From CAZXDS01 sp964639525 (GTDB taxonomy: Bacteria > Bacteroidota > Ignavibacteria > Ignavibacteriales > Melioribacteraceae): a stretch of 6,074 nucleotides of DNA. Where the stretch lies: contig CAZXDS010000200.1 in assembly GCA_964639525.1 (NCBI GenBank), forward strand, positions 1 through 6,074, in the 5' to 3' direction. A program made the translations under genes and the position numbers. Positions 1 to 5,751 of the stretch are shown piece after piece; the first letter of the stretch is position 1, and each line of letters starts with the position of its first letter. Below the pieces are notes generated by a model, which saw nothing but the letters and a program-made list of their open reading frames with translations, had not been told where the DNA came from and did no database searches.

Positions 1-87
1 GTTAATTAGAATGCAGCCGTTTTAAAAGTCTTTCTACTGCTTGTTTTAATTTTTTTCACACATCAGAATATTTTTTATTAAATGTCC

Positions 88-100
88 TTGACATTGTCAA
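88..100. repeat. Perfect 13-bp palindrome overlapping the promoter
   Basis: TTGACA-T-TGTCAA is a perfect inverted repeat with 6-nt arms and a one-base centre. It covers the whole -35/-33 element of the candidate promoter, which is where a dimeric repressor could block RNA polymerase. It is unlike the E. coli TrpR operator core (CTAG-containing), so no regulator can be named. A 13-bp palindrome in AT-rich DNA may also arise by chance. Confidence 0.35.
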
Positions 101-119
101 CTAATTCTATCTATTTTTG
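88..119 (+). promoter_or_regulatory. Candidate trp operon promoter, Bacteroidota-like
   Basis: TTG at 88-90 (within CTTGACA) is followed after 21 nt by TATTTTTG at 112-119. This matches the Bacteroidota primary sigma factor pattern of a TTG/TTTG -33 box and a TAnnTTTG -7 box spaced about 19-21 nt. The same stretch also reads as a sigma-70-like promoter: TTGACA at 88-93 with a poor -10 such as TCTATT at 110-115. Either reading puts the transcription start at about 122-127, immediately before the leader peptide ATG at 127. The position upstream of the attenuator fits. The promoter call is inferred from motif and context only. Confidence 0.5.
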
Positions 120-126
120 CAGCGTT

Positions 127-198
127 ATGAAAAATAAAGAAAGCAAATATTATTTTAATTCAACTTGGTTTTGGTGGGCTTCGAGCCGTATATCATGA
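127..198 (+). CDS. trpL: trp operon leader peptide (attenuation peptide)
   Basis: This is a 23-codon ORF from ATG at 127 to TGA at 196-198. Its central part is extremely aromatic: Tyr8, Tyr9, Phe10, then Trp14, Phe15, Trp16, Trp17. The Trp codons are at 166-168, 172-174 and 175-177. Three Trp codons in 23, located about 65 nt before an intrinsic terminator and upstream of trpE, are the hallmark of a ribosome-mediated attenuation leader like E. coli trpL. Its job would be sensing: ribosomes stall at the Trp codons when charged tRNA-Trp is scarce, and the RNA refolds to spare the operon from termination. There is no clear Shine-Dalgarno sequence before the ATG, and the candidate promoter would start the transcript within a few bases of it, so translation may be leaderless or nearly so. 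The Tyr and Phe codons could widen what is sensed. The peptide was recognised by composition and position, not by homology. Confidence 0.78.
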   Translation: MKNKESKYYFNSTWFWWASSRIS

Positions 199-257
199 TT
201 AAACCGGATTGACTTAAAATAATTAATGTTTACACATTAACCCTTCACGAGCAACCG
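165..257 (+). promoter_or_regulatory. Candidate alternative RNA pairings of the trp attenuator
   Basis: The first Trp codon region, UUGGUUU at 165-171, can pair with AAACCGG at 201-207 (five Watson-Crick pairs and two G-U pairs), giving a '1:2' hairpin. The overlapping segment CGGAUUG at 205-211 can pair with CAACCG at 252-257 with one bulged A, invading the loop and 3' arm of the terminator. This would be a weak '2:3' antiterminator. The leader stop at 196-198 lies just before 201-211, so a ribosome finishing the peptide would cover this segment and leave the terminator free, as in the classical scheme. A separate 4-bp hairpin, GGCT/AGCC (177-187), lies right after the Trp codons. All pairings were found by eye; the antiterminator is much weaker than the terminator and may be wrong. 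Confidence 0.35.
223..240 (+). repeat. Inverted repeat abutting the attenuator terminator
   Basis: TTAATGT-TTAC-ACATTAA is a perfect 7-bp inverted repeat with a 4-nt loop. It ends at the base directly before the terminator stem begins at 241. In RNA it would form a small A-U-rich hairpin that could stack coaxially on the terminator. In DNA it could be a protein-binding palindrome. It does not overlap the terminator stem proper, so on its own it is not an antiterminator. Confidence 0.5.
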
Positions 258-275
258 TGAGGGGTTTTTTGTTTT
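241..275 (+). terminator. Intrinsic terminator of the trp attenuator
   Basis: CCCTTCACG (241-249) pairs with CGTGAGGGG (256-264) across a 6-nt loop. This makes a 9-bp stem with eight Watson-Crick pairs and one G-U, extendable by two A-U pairs at the base. Six Ts (265-270), a G and four more Ts (272-275) follow directly. The stem is much more GC-rich than its surroundings. It lies between the leader peptide and the trpE ribosome binding site, so it should abort transcription before the structural genes unless relieved. It is not the end of an upstream gene, because the only ORF before it is the Trp-rich leader. Confidence 0.88.
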
Positions 276-277
276 AT

Positions 278-281
278 GGAG
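278..281 (+). promoter_or_regulatory. Ribosome binding site of trpE
   Basis: GGAG lies 5 nt before the ATG at 287 and just after the U-tract of the attenuator. It supports ATG 287 over an in-frame GTG at 257, which lies inside the terminator stem. Confidence 0.7.
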
Positions 282-286
282 ATAAA

Positions 287-1765
287 ATGGAATTTAAAAA
301 ATTTAAAATATTAGCGGATAAATACAAAACCGTTCCTGTATTTGAAAAATATACTGCCGATCTTTTTACGCCTGTTTCTTCATACTTAAATATCAGAAGC
401 AAAGAGAACGACTCGTTTTTGCTTGAATCAGTTGAAGGAATTGGCAGATTAGCAAGATATTCGTTTATTGGAAGCAAACCAAAATTTAAGATTTTCGGTT
501 CAAATAATTCAATTACTATTAAAAACTCTCAAAGTGAAAAAACAATTGAAAAAAATATTTTCGATTACCTTCAAAATTATATTAAAGATTTTCATCAGCC
601 GAACATTCCCGAACTCCCTTCATTTACAGGCGGATTTATAGGATATTTTGGCTTTGAAACCATGAGCTTAATAGAACCTGTAATTCGATTCAGCGGAAAA
701 GAAAATTTTGAAGCTCCTGATTTTTATTTCGGGTTTTACGATACAATTGCTGCATTTGATCACTTTTCTCACAAGTTGATTGTTATCCATAACGTAGATG
801 TTAGTGAATTTCCTTCACAAAAAGAAGCTTACAATTCAGCCATAGATCACATCCATAAGTTTAATAAACAATTGCGCCAGCCCACACTTCGTTCTTTAAA
901 TTTCAAATTAAAAGGAGAAATCAATATAGAAAATGATGGTTGTGATTTTGAAGATTCGGTTAGAAAAGCAAAAGAAAATATTTACGAAGGAGACGTTTTT
1001 CAATTAGTCCTTTCAAAAATATTTGGTGCTGAATACGAAGGTGATTTGATCAATGTTTATCGTGCTCTGAGAATTATCAACCCATCGCCATATATGTACT
1101 TTATTGATATGGAAAATGATTTAAAGATAATCGGAACTTCGCCGGAAGATTTACTGAAAGTAACAAATAGAAAAGCTGCAATTCTGCCAATAGCCGGGAC
1201 AAGAAAAAGAGGTTCAAACGCAAAAGAAGACACCGAATTGGAGAAGGAGTTGTTAAACGACCCGAAAGAAATTGCCGAACATACTATGTTAGTTGATTTA
1301 GCGAGAAACGATTTGGGGCGCATATGCAAATACAACAGCATTAAGGTAACAGATAGCTTCAGCATTCATAAATTTTCTCACGTCATGCATATTGTATCAA
1401 GAGTAGAAGGAACTTTGAAAGTTGAAACAGATTGTATTGATGCATTAAAGGCAAGTTTTCCTGCCGGTACGGTTTCCGGTGCTCCAAAAATAAAAGCAGT
1501 TCAATTGATAAATAATTATGAATCTACAAAACGAAATATTTATTCAGGTGCAATCGGCTACATTGATTTTCGCGGTAATCTTGATCTTTGTATCGCAATT
1601 AGAACTCTATTTGCTAAGGGAAATAAAATTTATTGGCAAGCCGGTGCAGGTATTGTAGCCGATAGTAATCCTGAACTTGAATTAAAGGAAATAAAGAATA
1701 AATCGGCAGTACTTAAAAGTGCACTGGAAAAAGCAGAGGTTATTGATGAAGATTTTAGTTATTGA
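287..1765 (+). CDS. trpE: Anthranilate synthase component I (TrpE)
   Basis: A 492-residue protein, normal length for TrpE. With TrpG it makes anthranilate from chorismate and glutamine, the first committed step to tryptophan in the cytoplasm. The N-terminal domain carries PVSSY (29-33) and LLES (45-48); LLES is the motif tied to tryptophan feedback inhibition in this family. The chorismate-binding domain follows from about residue 220. It includes NPSPYM (265-270), GTSPE (283-287), PIAGTRKRG (301-309), EHTMLVDLARND (331-342), the VMH histidine (368), SGAPK (397-401) and GAGIVADS (453-460), all characteristic of active chorismate-utilising enzymes. The LLES motif and trp gene context favour TrpE over aminodeoxychorismate synthase PabB or isochorismate synthase. 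ATG 287 is chosen because GGAG sits 5 nt upstream. Transcription is probably controlled by the attenuator just upstream. The last 20 nt overlap trpG. Confidence 0.97.
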   Translation: MEFKKFKILADKYKTVPVFEKYTADLFTPVSSYLNIRSKENDSFLLESVEGIGRLARYSFIGSKPKFKIFGSNNSITIKNSQSEKTIEKNIFDYLQNYIKDFHQPNIPELPSFTGGFIGYFGFETMSLIEPVIRFSGKENFEAPDFYFGFYDTIAAFDHFSHKLIVIHNVDVSEFPSQKEAYNSAIDHIHKFNKQLRQPTLRSLNFKLKGEINIENDGCDFEDSVRKAKENIYEGDVFQLVLSKIFGAEYEGDLINVYRALRIINPSPYMYFIDMENDLKIIGTSPEDLLKVTNRKAAILPIAGTRKRGSNAKEDTELEKELLNDPKEIAEHTMLVDLARNDLGRICKYNSIKVTDSFSIHKFSHVMHIVSRVEGTLKVETDCIDALKASFPAGTVSGAPKIKAVQLINNYESTKRNIYSGAIGYIDFRGNLDLCIAIRTLFAKGNKIYWQAGAGIVADSNPELELKEIKNKSAVLKSALEKAEVIDEDFSY

Positions 1766-2315
1766 TAATTACGATTCTTTCACATACAATCTTGTGCAGC
1801 TGATTGGGAAGTTTGAATCGGATATTATTGTTGTACGGAATGATAAAATTACTATTGAAGAGATACGAGAATTAAAGCCCGATAAAATTGTAATTTCACC
1901 GGGTCCCGGCAAACCTGAAAACTCTAATATTTCAATTAATGTTATAAGTGAATTGGGAAAGAATATTCCAATTCTCGGCGTTTGTCTCGGGCATCAAGGA
2001 ATTGCACAAGTATTTGGTGCTTCAATAATTCACGCACCTAAATTAATGCACGGAAAATCTTCTTTAATAAAACACGATGGCAAAACTATCTACAAAAATA
2101 TTGAGCAGAATTTTACGGCGGCGCGCTATCATTCTTTAATAATTGATTCTTCCACATTCCCTGATGAATTAGAAATAACGTCCGAAACATCTGACAACGT
2201 AATTATGGGAATACGACATAAAAAATATCCGCTCGAAGGAATTCAATTTCATCCCGAATCGATTTTAACAAACTGTGGAGAAAAATTGATAAAAAATTGG
2301 TTGGAGATAGTATGA
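1746..2315 (+). CDS. trpG: Anthranilate synthase component II, glutamine amidotransferase (TrpG)
   Basis: A 189-residue class I glutamine amidotransferase that releases ammonia from glutamine and passes it to TrpE. It starts with the typical DNYDSFTYNL (7-16), then SPGPGKPE (51-58, oxyanion loop region) and GVCLGHQ (78-84) with nucleophile Cys80. ARYHSL (126-131) follows, and HPES (169-172) supplies His169 and Glu171, so the catalytic triad is complete. The ATG at 1746 is preceded by GAGG (1736-1739) and gives the usual family N terminus. An in-frame ATG at 1719 would add nine untypical residues and extend the overlap with trpE. The 20-nt overlap with trpE suggests coupled, near-equimolar synthesis of the two subunits. 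It is not fused to TrpD, unlike in E. coli. A dual role in folate synthesis (as PabA) is possible for such proteins but cannot be judged here. Confidence 0.96.
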   Translation: MKILVIDNYDSFTYNLVQLIGKFESDIIVVRNDKITIEEIRELKPDKIVISPGPGKPENSNISINVISELGKNIPILGVCLGHQGIAQVFGASIIHAPKLMHGKSSLIKHDGKTIYKNIEQNFTAARYHSLIIDSSTFPDELEITSETSDNVIMGIRHKKYPLEGIQFHPESILTNCGEKLIKNWLEIV

Positions 2316-3325
2316 AAAATTTACTTGATAAACTTATTAACAAAAATGATTTGTCTTTTAGTGAAGCTTATTTTTTGATGAATAGCATTATGGAAGGTAA
2401 ATTAAACAATTCCCAAATTTCCGCTTCTCTTATCGCTTTGAAAATGAAGGGTGAAAAAGCTGATGAAATTGCAGGATTTGTAAAAGCAATGAGAGATAAT
2501 AGTCTGAAAATTAGAGTCAATGGATTTTCTCCAATAGATGTTTGTGGAACCGGCGGAGATAATTCAGGCACTTTCAATATCTCAACAGCTGCATCATTTG
2601 TTATAGCTGCAAGCGGAATTCATGTTGCAAAACACGGAAACCGTTCAATTTCAAGCAAAAGCGGTAGTGCAGATGTTTTAAGAGAACTGGGCGTTAATAT
2701 TGAACTTAACAAAAAACAAGCAGCATATGCTTTGGCTAAAACAGGAATTACATTTTTATTTGCACCTTTGTACCATCCTGCAATGAAATATGCTGCTCCC
2801 GTTAGAAAAGAATTAGGAATGAAAACTGTCTTTAATATTCTCGGTCCGCTTACAAACCCGGCAGGAACTAAAAAGCAAGTAATAGGAACCTTCAACAATC
2901 ATACTGCAAATTTGATGGCGGAGGCTGCCGAAAAATTGGAAATGGAGCGAGTCTGTTTTGTCTGCACAGATGATAAATACGATGAAATAACATTGACCGG
3001 AACAACAAATGTGTTTGAGTATAACTCTGAAAATGGTGTGCAAAAATTTAAAATATCTGCAAAAACTTTTGGTTTGAAAAAATTGACACTTAGTGATATT
3101 AAAGGAGATTCCGCCGAAATTAATGCAAAGATTATTTTAAGTATTTTTAGCGGAAATGATTCCCCCGCTCTAAATGTAACCGCTGCAAATGCGGCAATGG
3201 GACTTTACATATCAGGATACTCAAACAACTTGAAAGAATGTTTCGATAGAGCAGTTGAAACAATTAAAACAGGCAAAGCATTGAAAAAGCTTAACGAATT
3301 AATCTCAATCGGGAAAGATTTATAA
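2312..3325 (+). CDS. trpD: Anthranilate phosphoribosyltransferase (TrpD)
   Basis: A 337-residue protein that transfers phosphoribose from PRPP to anthranilate, the second step of the Trp branch. It has the helical N-terminal domain and then the nucleoside phosphorylase-like domain with the PRPP-binding glycine loop GTGGD (79-83). KHGNRSISSKSGSADVL (107-123) follows. An anthranilate-site arginine lies in PVRKELGMKTVFNILGPLTN (163-182, probably Arg165). The metal-linked Asp-Glu pair is in YDEITLTG (223-230). All expected motifs are intact. The ATG at 2312 overlaps the trpG stop as ATGA and has GGAG 5 nt upstream; in-frame TTG at 2297 is less likely. It ends in TAATG, sharing one base with trpC. 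Confidence 0.97.
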   Translation: MKNLLDKLINKNDLSFSEAYFLMNSIMEGKLNNSQISASLIALKMKGEKADEIAGFVKAMRDNSLKIRVNGFSPIDVCGTGGDNSGTFNISTAASFVIAASGIHVAKHGNRSISSKSGSADVLRELGVNIELNKKQAAYALAKTGITFLFAPLYHPAMKYAAPVRKELGMKTVFNILGPLTNPAGTKKQVIGTFNNHTANLMAEAAEKLEMERVCFVCTDDKYDEITLTGTTNVFEYNSENGVQKFKISAKTFGLKKLTLSDIKGDSAEINAKIILSIFSGNDSPALNVTAANAAMGLYISGYSNNLKECFDRAVETIKTGKALKKLNELISIGKDL

Positions 3326-4119
3326 TGGATTTTCTTTCCGAAATATTAAAGGTAAAAAATGAAGAAGTTTGCGAACTTAAAAAAAGATATTCATTTTCCT
3401 CATATTCTAATTTTGAATTTTGGAATGCACCGACACTAAATTTCAGAAAACAATTACTTGATGGTAACGGAATAAAAATAATTGCCGAAATTAAAAAAGC
3501 AAGTCCGTCAAAAGGACAATTACTTGAAAATTTTAATCATTTGCAAATAGCAAAGGATTACATAACCGCAGGAGCAGATGCTATTTCTGTTTTAACCGAT
3601 AAGCATTTTTTCCAAGGTAATATTTCATTTATAAATGACATTGCCGGAATAAAAAATATTCCTCTGCTCAGAAAAGATTTTATCATTGATGAACACCAGA
3701 TATTTGAAGCAAAAGCTAACGGTGCCGATATTGTACTATTAATTGCAGAAGCATTATCACAAATGCAGATAAACGATTTATCGGAGACTGCCGCCGATTT
3801 AGGTTTGAATGTACTTATTGAACTTCACGGTGCAGACCAATTAGAGAAAATAAATTTTGAAAACAAAGTTATTGTTGGAATTAACAACAGAGATTTAGTC
3901 ACTTTTAAAATCGACTTAAATACAACATTAAAATTGAAGGAAAAATTTCCAATAAACCAACCGATTATATCGGAAAGCGGAATACTTTCCAAAGCAGACG
4001 TAACCGTTTTGAAGAATTCAAAAGTTAATGGTTTCCTTATCGGAGAATTGTTAATGAAAGCGGATAATAGGCAGAATAAACTGAAACAAATTAAAACATG
4101 GTGTGAAAATGGAAATTAA
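3325..4119 (+). CDS. trpC: Indole-3-glycerol phosphate synthase (TrpC)
   Basis: A 264-residue single-domain enzyme that closes and decarboxylates CdRP to indole-3-glycerol phosphate. It is a TIM barrel with the full set of IGPS motifs: AEIKKASPSKG (54-64, Glu55 and Lys57), VLTDKHFFQG (89-98), LLRKDFIID (114-122, catalytic Lys117), LIELHG (164-169, Glu166), GINNRDLVTF (185-194) and SESG (216-219). The spacing matches well-studied IGPS enzymes. It is not fused to TrpF, unlike the E. coli enzyme; trpF is the next separate gene. The start shares its A with the trpD stop (TAATG). Only a weak purine-rich GGGA lies about 10 nt upstream, so translation probably depends on ribosomes terminating on trpD. 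It overlaps trpF by 11 nt. Confidence 0.97.
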   Translation: MDFLSEILKVKNEEVCELKKRYSFSSYSNFEFWNAPTLNFRKQLLDGNGIKIIAEIKKASPSKGQLLENFNHLQIAKDYITAGADAISVLTDKHFFQGNISFINDIAGIKNIPLLRKDFIIDEHQIFEAKANGADIVLLIAEALSQMQINDLSETAADLGLNVLIELHGADQLEKINFENKVIVGINNRDLVTFKIDLNTTLKLKEKFPINQPIISESGILSKADVTVLKNSKVNGFLIGELLMKADNRQNKLKQIKTWCENGN

Positions 4120-4729
4120 AATTTGCGGACTAACTAATATTGAAGATGCCTTACTTGCTTGCCGTCTCGGAGCTAATGCGTTGGGATTTATTTTTTATCA
4201 AAACAGTAAAAGATATATTGATCCTTTTGAAGCAGCAAAAATCATTGTACAACTCCCCCCTTTCGTAACCAAAGTCGGTGTATTTGTTAATTCTACAATT
4301 GATGAAATCAATTACATTGAAGGAATAACAGATATTGATCTAATTCAACTTCACGGAGAAAATGATAATTATGATTTTGAAGATTTGAATAAACCGATAA
4401 TCGAAACATTTAGAATAAATACCGATTTTAATTTTAAAAAATTATTGTTTTCAGAGGCGAAATATTTGTTGCTTGATACTTTTGATGAAAATGATTACGG
4501 CGGAACCGGAAAATCTTTTGACTGGGAAATTATCCCTGACAATTTCAAAAATAAAATAATTCTTTCCGGAGGAATTTCAGTCGGAAATATTGAATATGTA
4601 TTTAACACAATAAATCCGGCTGCGGTCGATTTATCTTCTTCCGTTGAAGAATATTCAGGTAAAAAAAGCAAAGAAAAATTAATCGAATTCTTCAGATATA
4701 CAAATCAATTAAGAGGAACAAAATGTTAA
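4109..4729 (+). CDS. trpF: Phosphoribosylanthranilate isomerase (TrpF)
   Basis: A 206-residue TIM-barrel enzyme that isomerises phosphoribosylanthranilate to CdRP by Amadori rearrangement, the step between TrpD and TrpC. It begins with the family signature EIKICGLTN (2-10), in which Cys6 is the catalytic base. ALGFIFYQNSKRYI (24-37), KVGVFVN (55-61) and IQLHGEN (79-85) follow. LLDTF (121-125) contains the catalytic acid Asp123. GGTGKSFDW (131-139), ILSGGI (151-156) and the phosphate-binding region DLSSSVE (174-180) complete it. The last motif is more often S-S-G-V-E; the Gly-to-Ser change is a small oddity. The ATG at 4109 gives the canonical N terminus; an in-frame GTG at 4103 would add two residues. 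No strong ribosome binding site is visible and the start lies inside trpC, so coupling is likely. It overlaps the DAHP synthase gene by 7 nt. Confidence 0.96.
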   Translation: MEIKICGLTNIEDALLACRLGANALGFIFYQNSKRYIDPFEAAKIIVQLPPFVTKVGVFVNSTIDEINYIEGITDIDLIQLHGENDNYDFEDLNKPIIETFRINTDFNFKKLLFSEAKYLLLDTFDENDYGGTGKSFDWEIIPDNFKNKIILSGGISVGNIEYVFNTINPAAVDLSSSVEEYSGKKSKEKLIEFFRYTNQLRGTKC

Positions 4730-5751
4730 TAATAATGGGGTTAAACGCACCCGACAAGGATATTGAAAGAGTAAAAAATAAAATTATCAAAGCTGACTGT
4801 ACACCACACGAAATTCCCGGTTCAAAAAAATTAGCCATTGGTATAACAGGAGCTTCTGAAAAATTAGAAAGGGAACAATTCTTACTTCTTCCATCGGTAG
4901 AAGATGTTATTAGAGTAACTAAAAAGTTTAAGTTAGTAAGCCGGATGATGGAACCAAACGATACTGTAATAGATTTTGGAAATGCTTCAATCGGAGGAAA
5001 AGAATTAAATATTATTGCCGGACCTTGTTCAGTTGAAGATAAGGACACAATGTTTCGTATTGCAGAAGAAATTAAAAAGTTGGGCTTAAAATTTATGCGC
5101 GGCGGTGCATACAAACCGCGTTCTTCACCATACTCCTTTCAAGGTTTGAAAGAAAAGGGATTAAAAATATTGGATGAAGTTAAAAAGGAATTTGATTTAA
5201 AAATAGTTACAGAAGTCTTAAATCCGAGGAATTTGAAAGCTGTAGCCGATGTTGCTGATGTAATACAAATAGGCTCAAGAAATATGCAGAACTTTGCGTT
5301 GCTTCAAGAAGCAGGTGCCGTAGGAAAACCTGTGTTATTGAAGAGAGGAATGTCGGCTACAATAGAAGATTTTTTGTTAAGTGCGGAATATATTATCAAT
5401 CAGAATAATTACAATATAATTCTGTGCGAAAGAGGAATTCGTACTTTTGAAACTGCAACGCGAAACACATTGGATTTGAACGCCGTACCCGTTATAAAAA
5501 CAAATTCTCATTTGCCTCTGTTTGTTGATCCTTCGCACGGAATTGGAATAGGTGCTAAAGTTCCTGCAATGAGTCTTGCGGCAATTGCAGCCGGAGCGAA
5601 CGGTCTTATTTTGGAAGTACATTTGGAACCCTCCAAAGCTTGGTCAGACGGATATCAAACTATTTCGATTAATACATTAAAACATTTAATGTCTAAAATT
5701 AAAAGATTGGCACCTATTGTTGAAAAGGAGTTTAATTTCAGTGAAGGATAA
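4723..5751 (+). CDS. aroF: 3-deoxy-7-phosphoheptulonate (DAHP) synthase, type I-beta with ferredoxin-like domain
   Basis: A 342-residue protein that condenses phosphoenolpyruvate and erythrose 4-phosphate to DAHP, the first step of the shikimate pathway. Residues 1 to about 70 look like the ferredoxin-like regulatory domain of the Thermotoga maritima enzyme; the rest is the catalytic barrel. Metal ligands fall in IAGPCSVE (98-105, Cys102), DPSHG (269-273, His272), LEVH (297-300, Glu298) and WSDG (307-310, Asp309), the same residue numbers as I recall for T. maritima. RGGAYKPRSSP (126-136), IGSRNMQN (183-190) and LLKRGM (205-210) complete the substrate site. The domain architecture separates it from the E. 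coli AroFGH type and from chorismate mutase fusions. AGAGGA (4712-4717) 5 nt upstream supports ATG 4723 over ATG 4735. Its place between trpF and trpB ties pathway entry to Trp control. The symbol is generic (also aroG or aroA in some genomes). Confidence 0.95.
   Translation: MLIIMGLNAPDKDIERVKNKIIKADCTPHEIPGSKKLAIGITGASEKLEREQFLLLPSVEDVIRVTKKFKLVSRMMEPNDTVIDFGNASIGGKELNIIAGPCSVEDKDTMFRIAEEIKKLGLKFMRGGAYKPRSSPYSFQGLKEKGLKILDEVKKEFDLKIVTEVLNPRNLKAVADVADVIQIGSRNMQNFALLQEAGAVGKPVLLKRGMSATIEDFLLSAEYIINQNNYNIILCERGIRTFETATRNTLDLNAVPVIKTNSHLPLFVDPSHGIGIGAKVPAMSLAAIAAGANGLILEVHLEPSKAWSDGYQTISINTLKHLMSKIKRLAPIVEKEFNFSEG
5725..5730 (+). promoter_or_regulatory. Ribosome binding site of trpB
   Basis: AAGGAG lies 10 nt before a GTG codon at 5741, inside the end of the DAHP synthase gene. 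It decides the start of trpB: the in-frame TTG at 5717 lies upstream of this site and would add eight residues untypical of TrpB. Confidence 0.65.

Noticed and set aside
2..55. Minus-strand open stretch ending Q-A-V-E-R-L-L-K-R-L-H-S-N, possibly the C terminus of an opposing gene
   Set aside because: An in-frame stop (TCA on + at 56-58) limits it to 17 codons with no start. It could be a gene tail only if the left edge also contains sequence errors, which I cannot show.
13..56. Possible terminator of an upstream gene (GCAG/CTGC followed by T-rich DNA)
   Set aside because: The stem has only 4 bp with a 20-nt loop and the T-run is interrupted.
209..236. TTGACT at 209-214 as the -35 of a second promoter inside the leader
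   Set aside because: No acceptable -10 follows at 16-18 nt (TACACA or ACACAT only). A start here would bypass the leader peptide but still meet the terminator.
257..286. In-frame GTG at 257 as the trpE start, adding ten residues
   Set aside because: It lies inside the terminator stem and its extra residues are encoded by the T-tract. ATG 287 has GGAG at the right distance and gives a normal TrpE N terminus.
1057..1365. Minus-strand ORF of 102 codons inside trpE, and similar minus-strand ORFs within trpD, the DAHP synthase gene and trpB
   Set aside because: They lie antisense to genes with strong conserved motifs, have no recognisable domains, and are expected by chance in AT-rich coding DNA.
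4735..4737. Second ATG as the DAHP synthase start
   Set aside because: AGAGGA is 5 nt before ATG 4723 but 17 nt before ATG 4735. The longer form keeps the first strand of the ferredoxin-like domain and aligns residue numbers with T. maritima.
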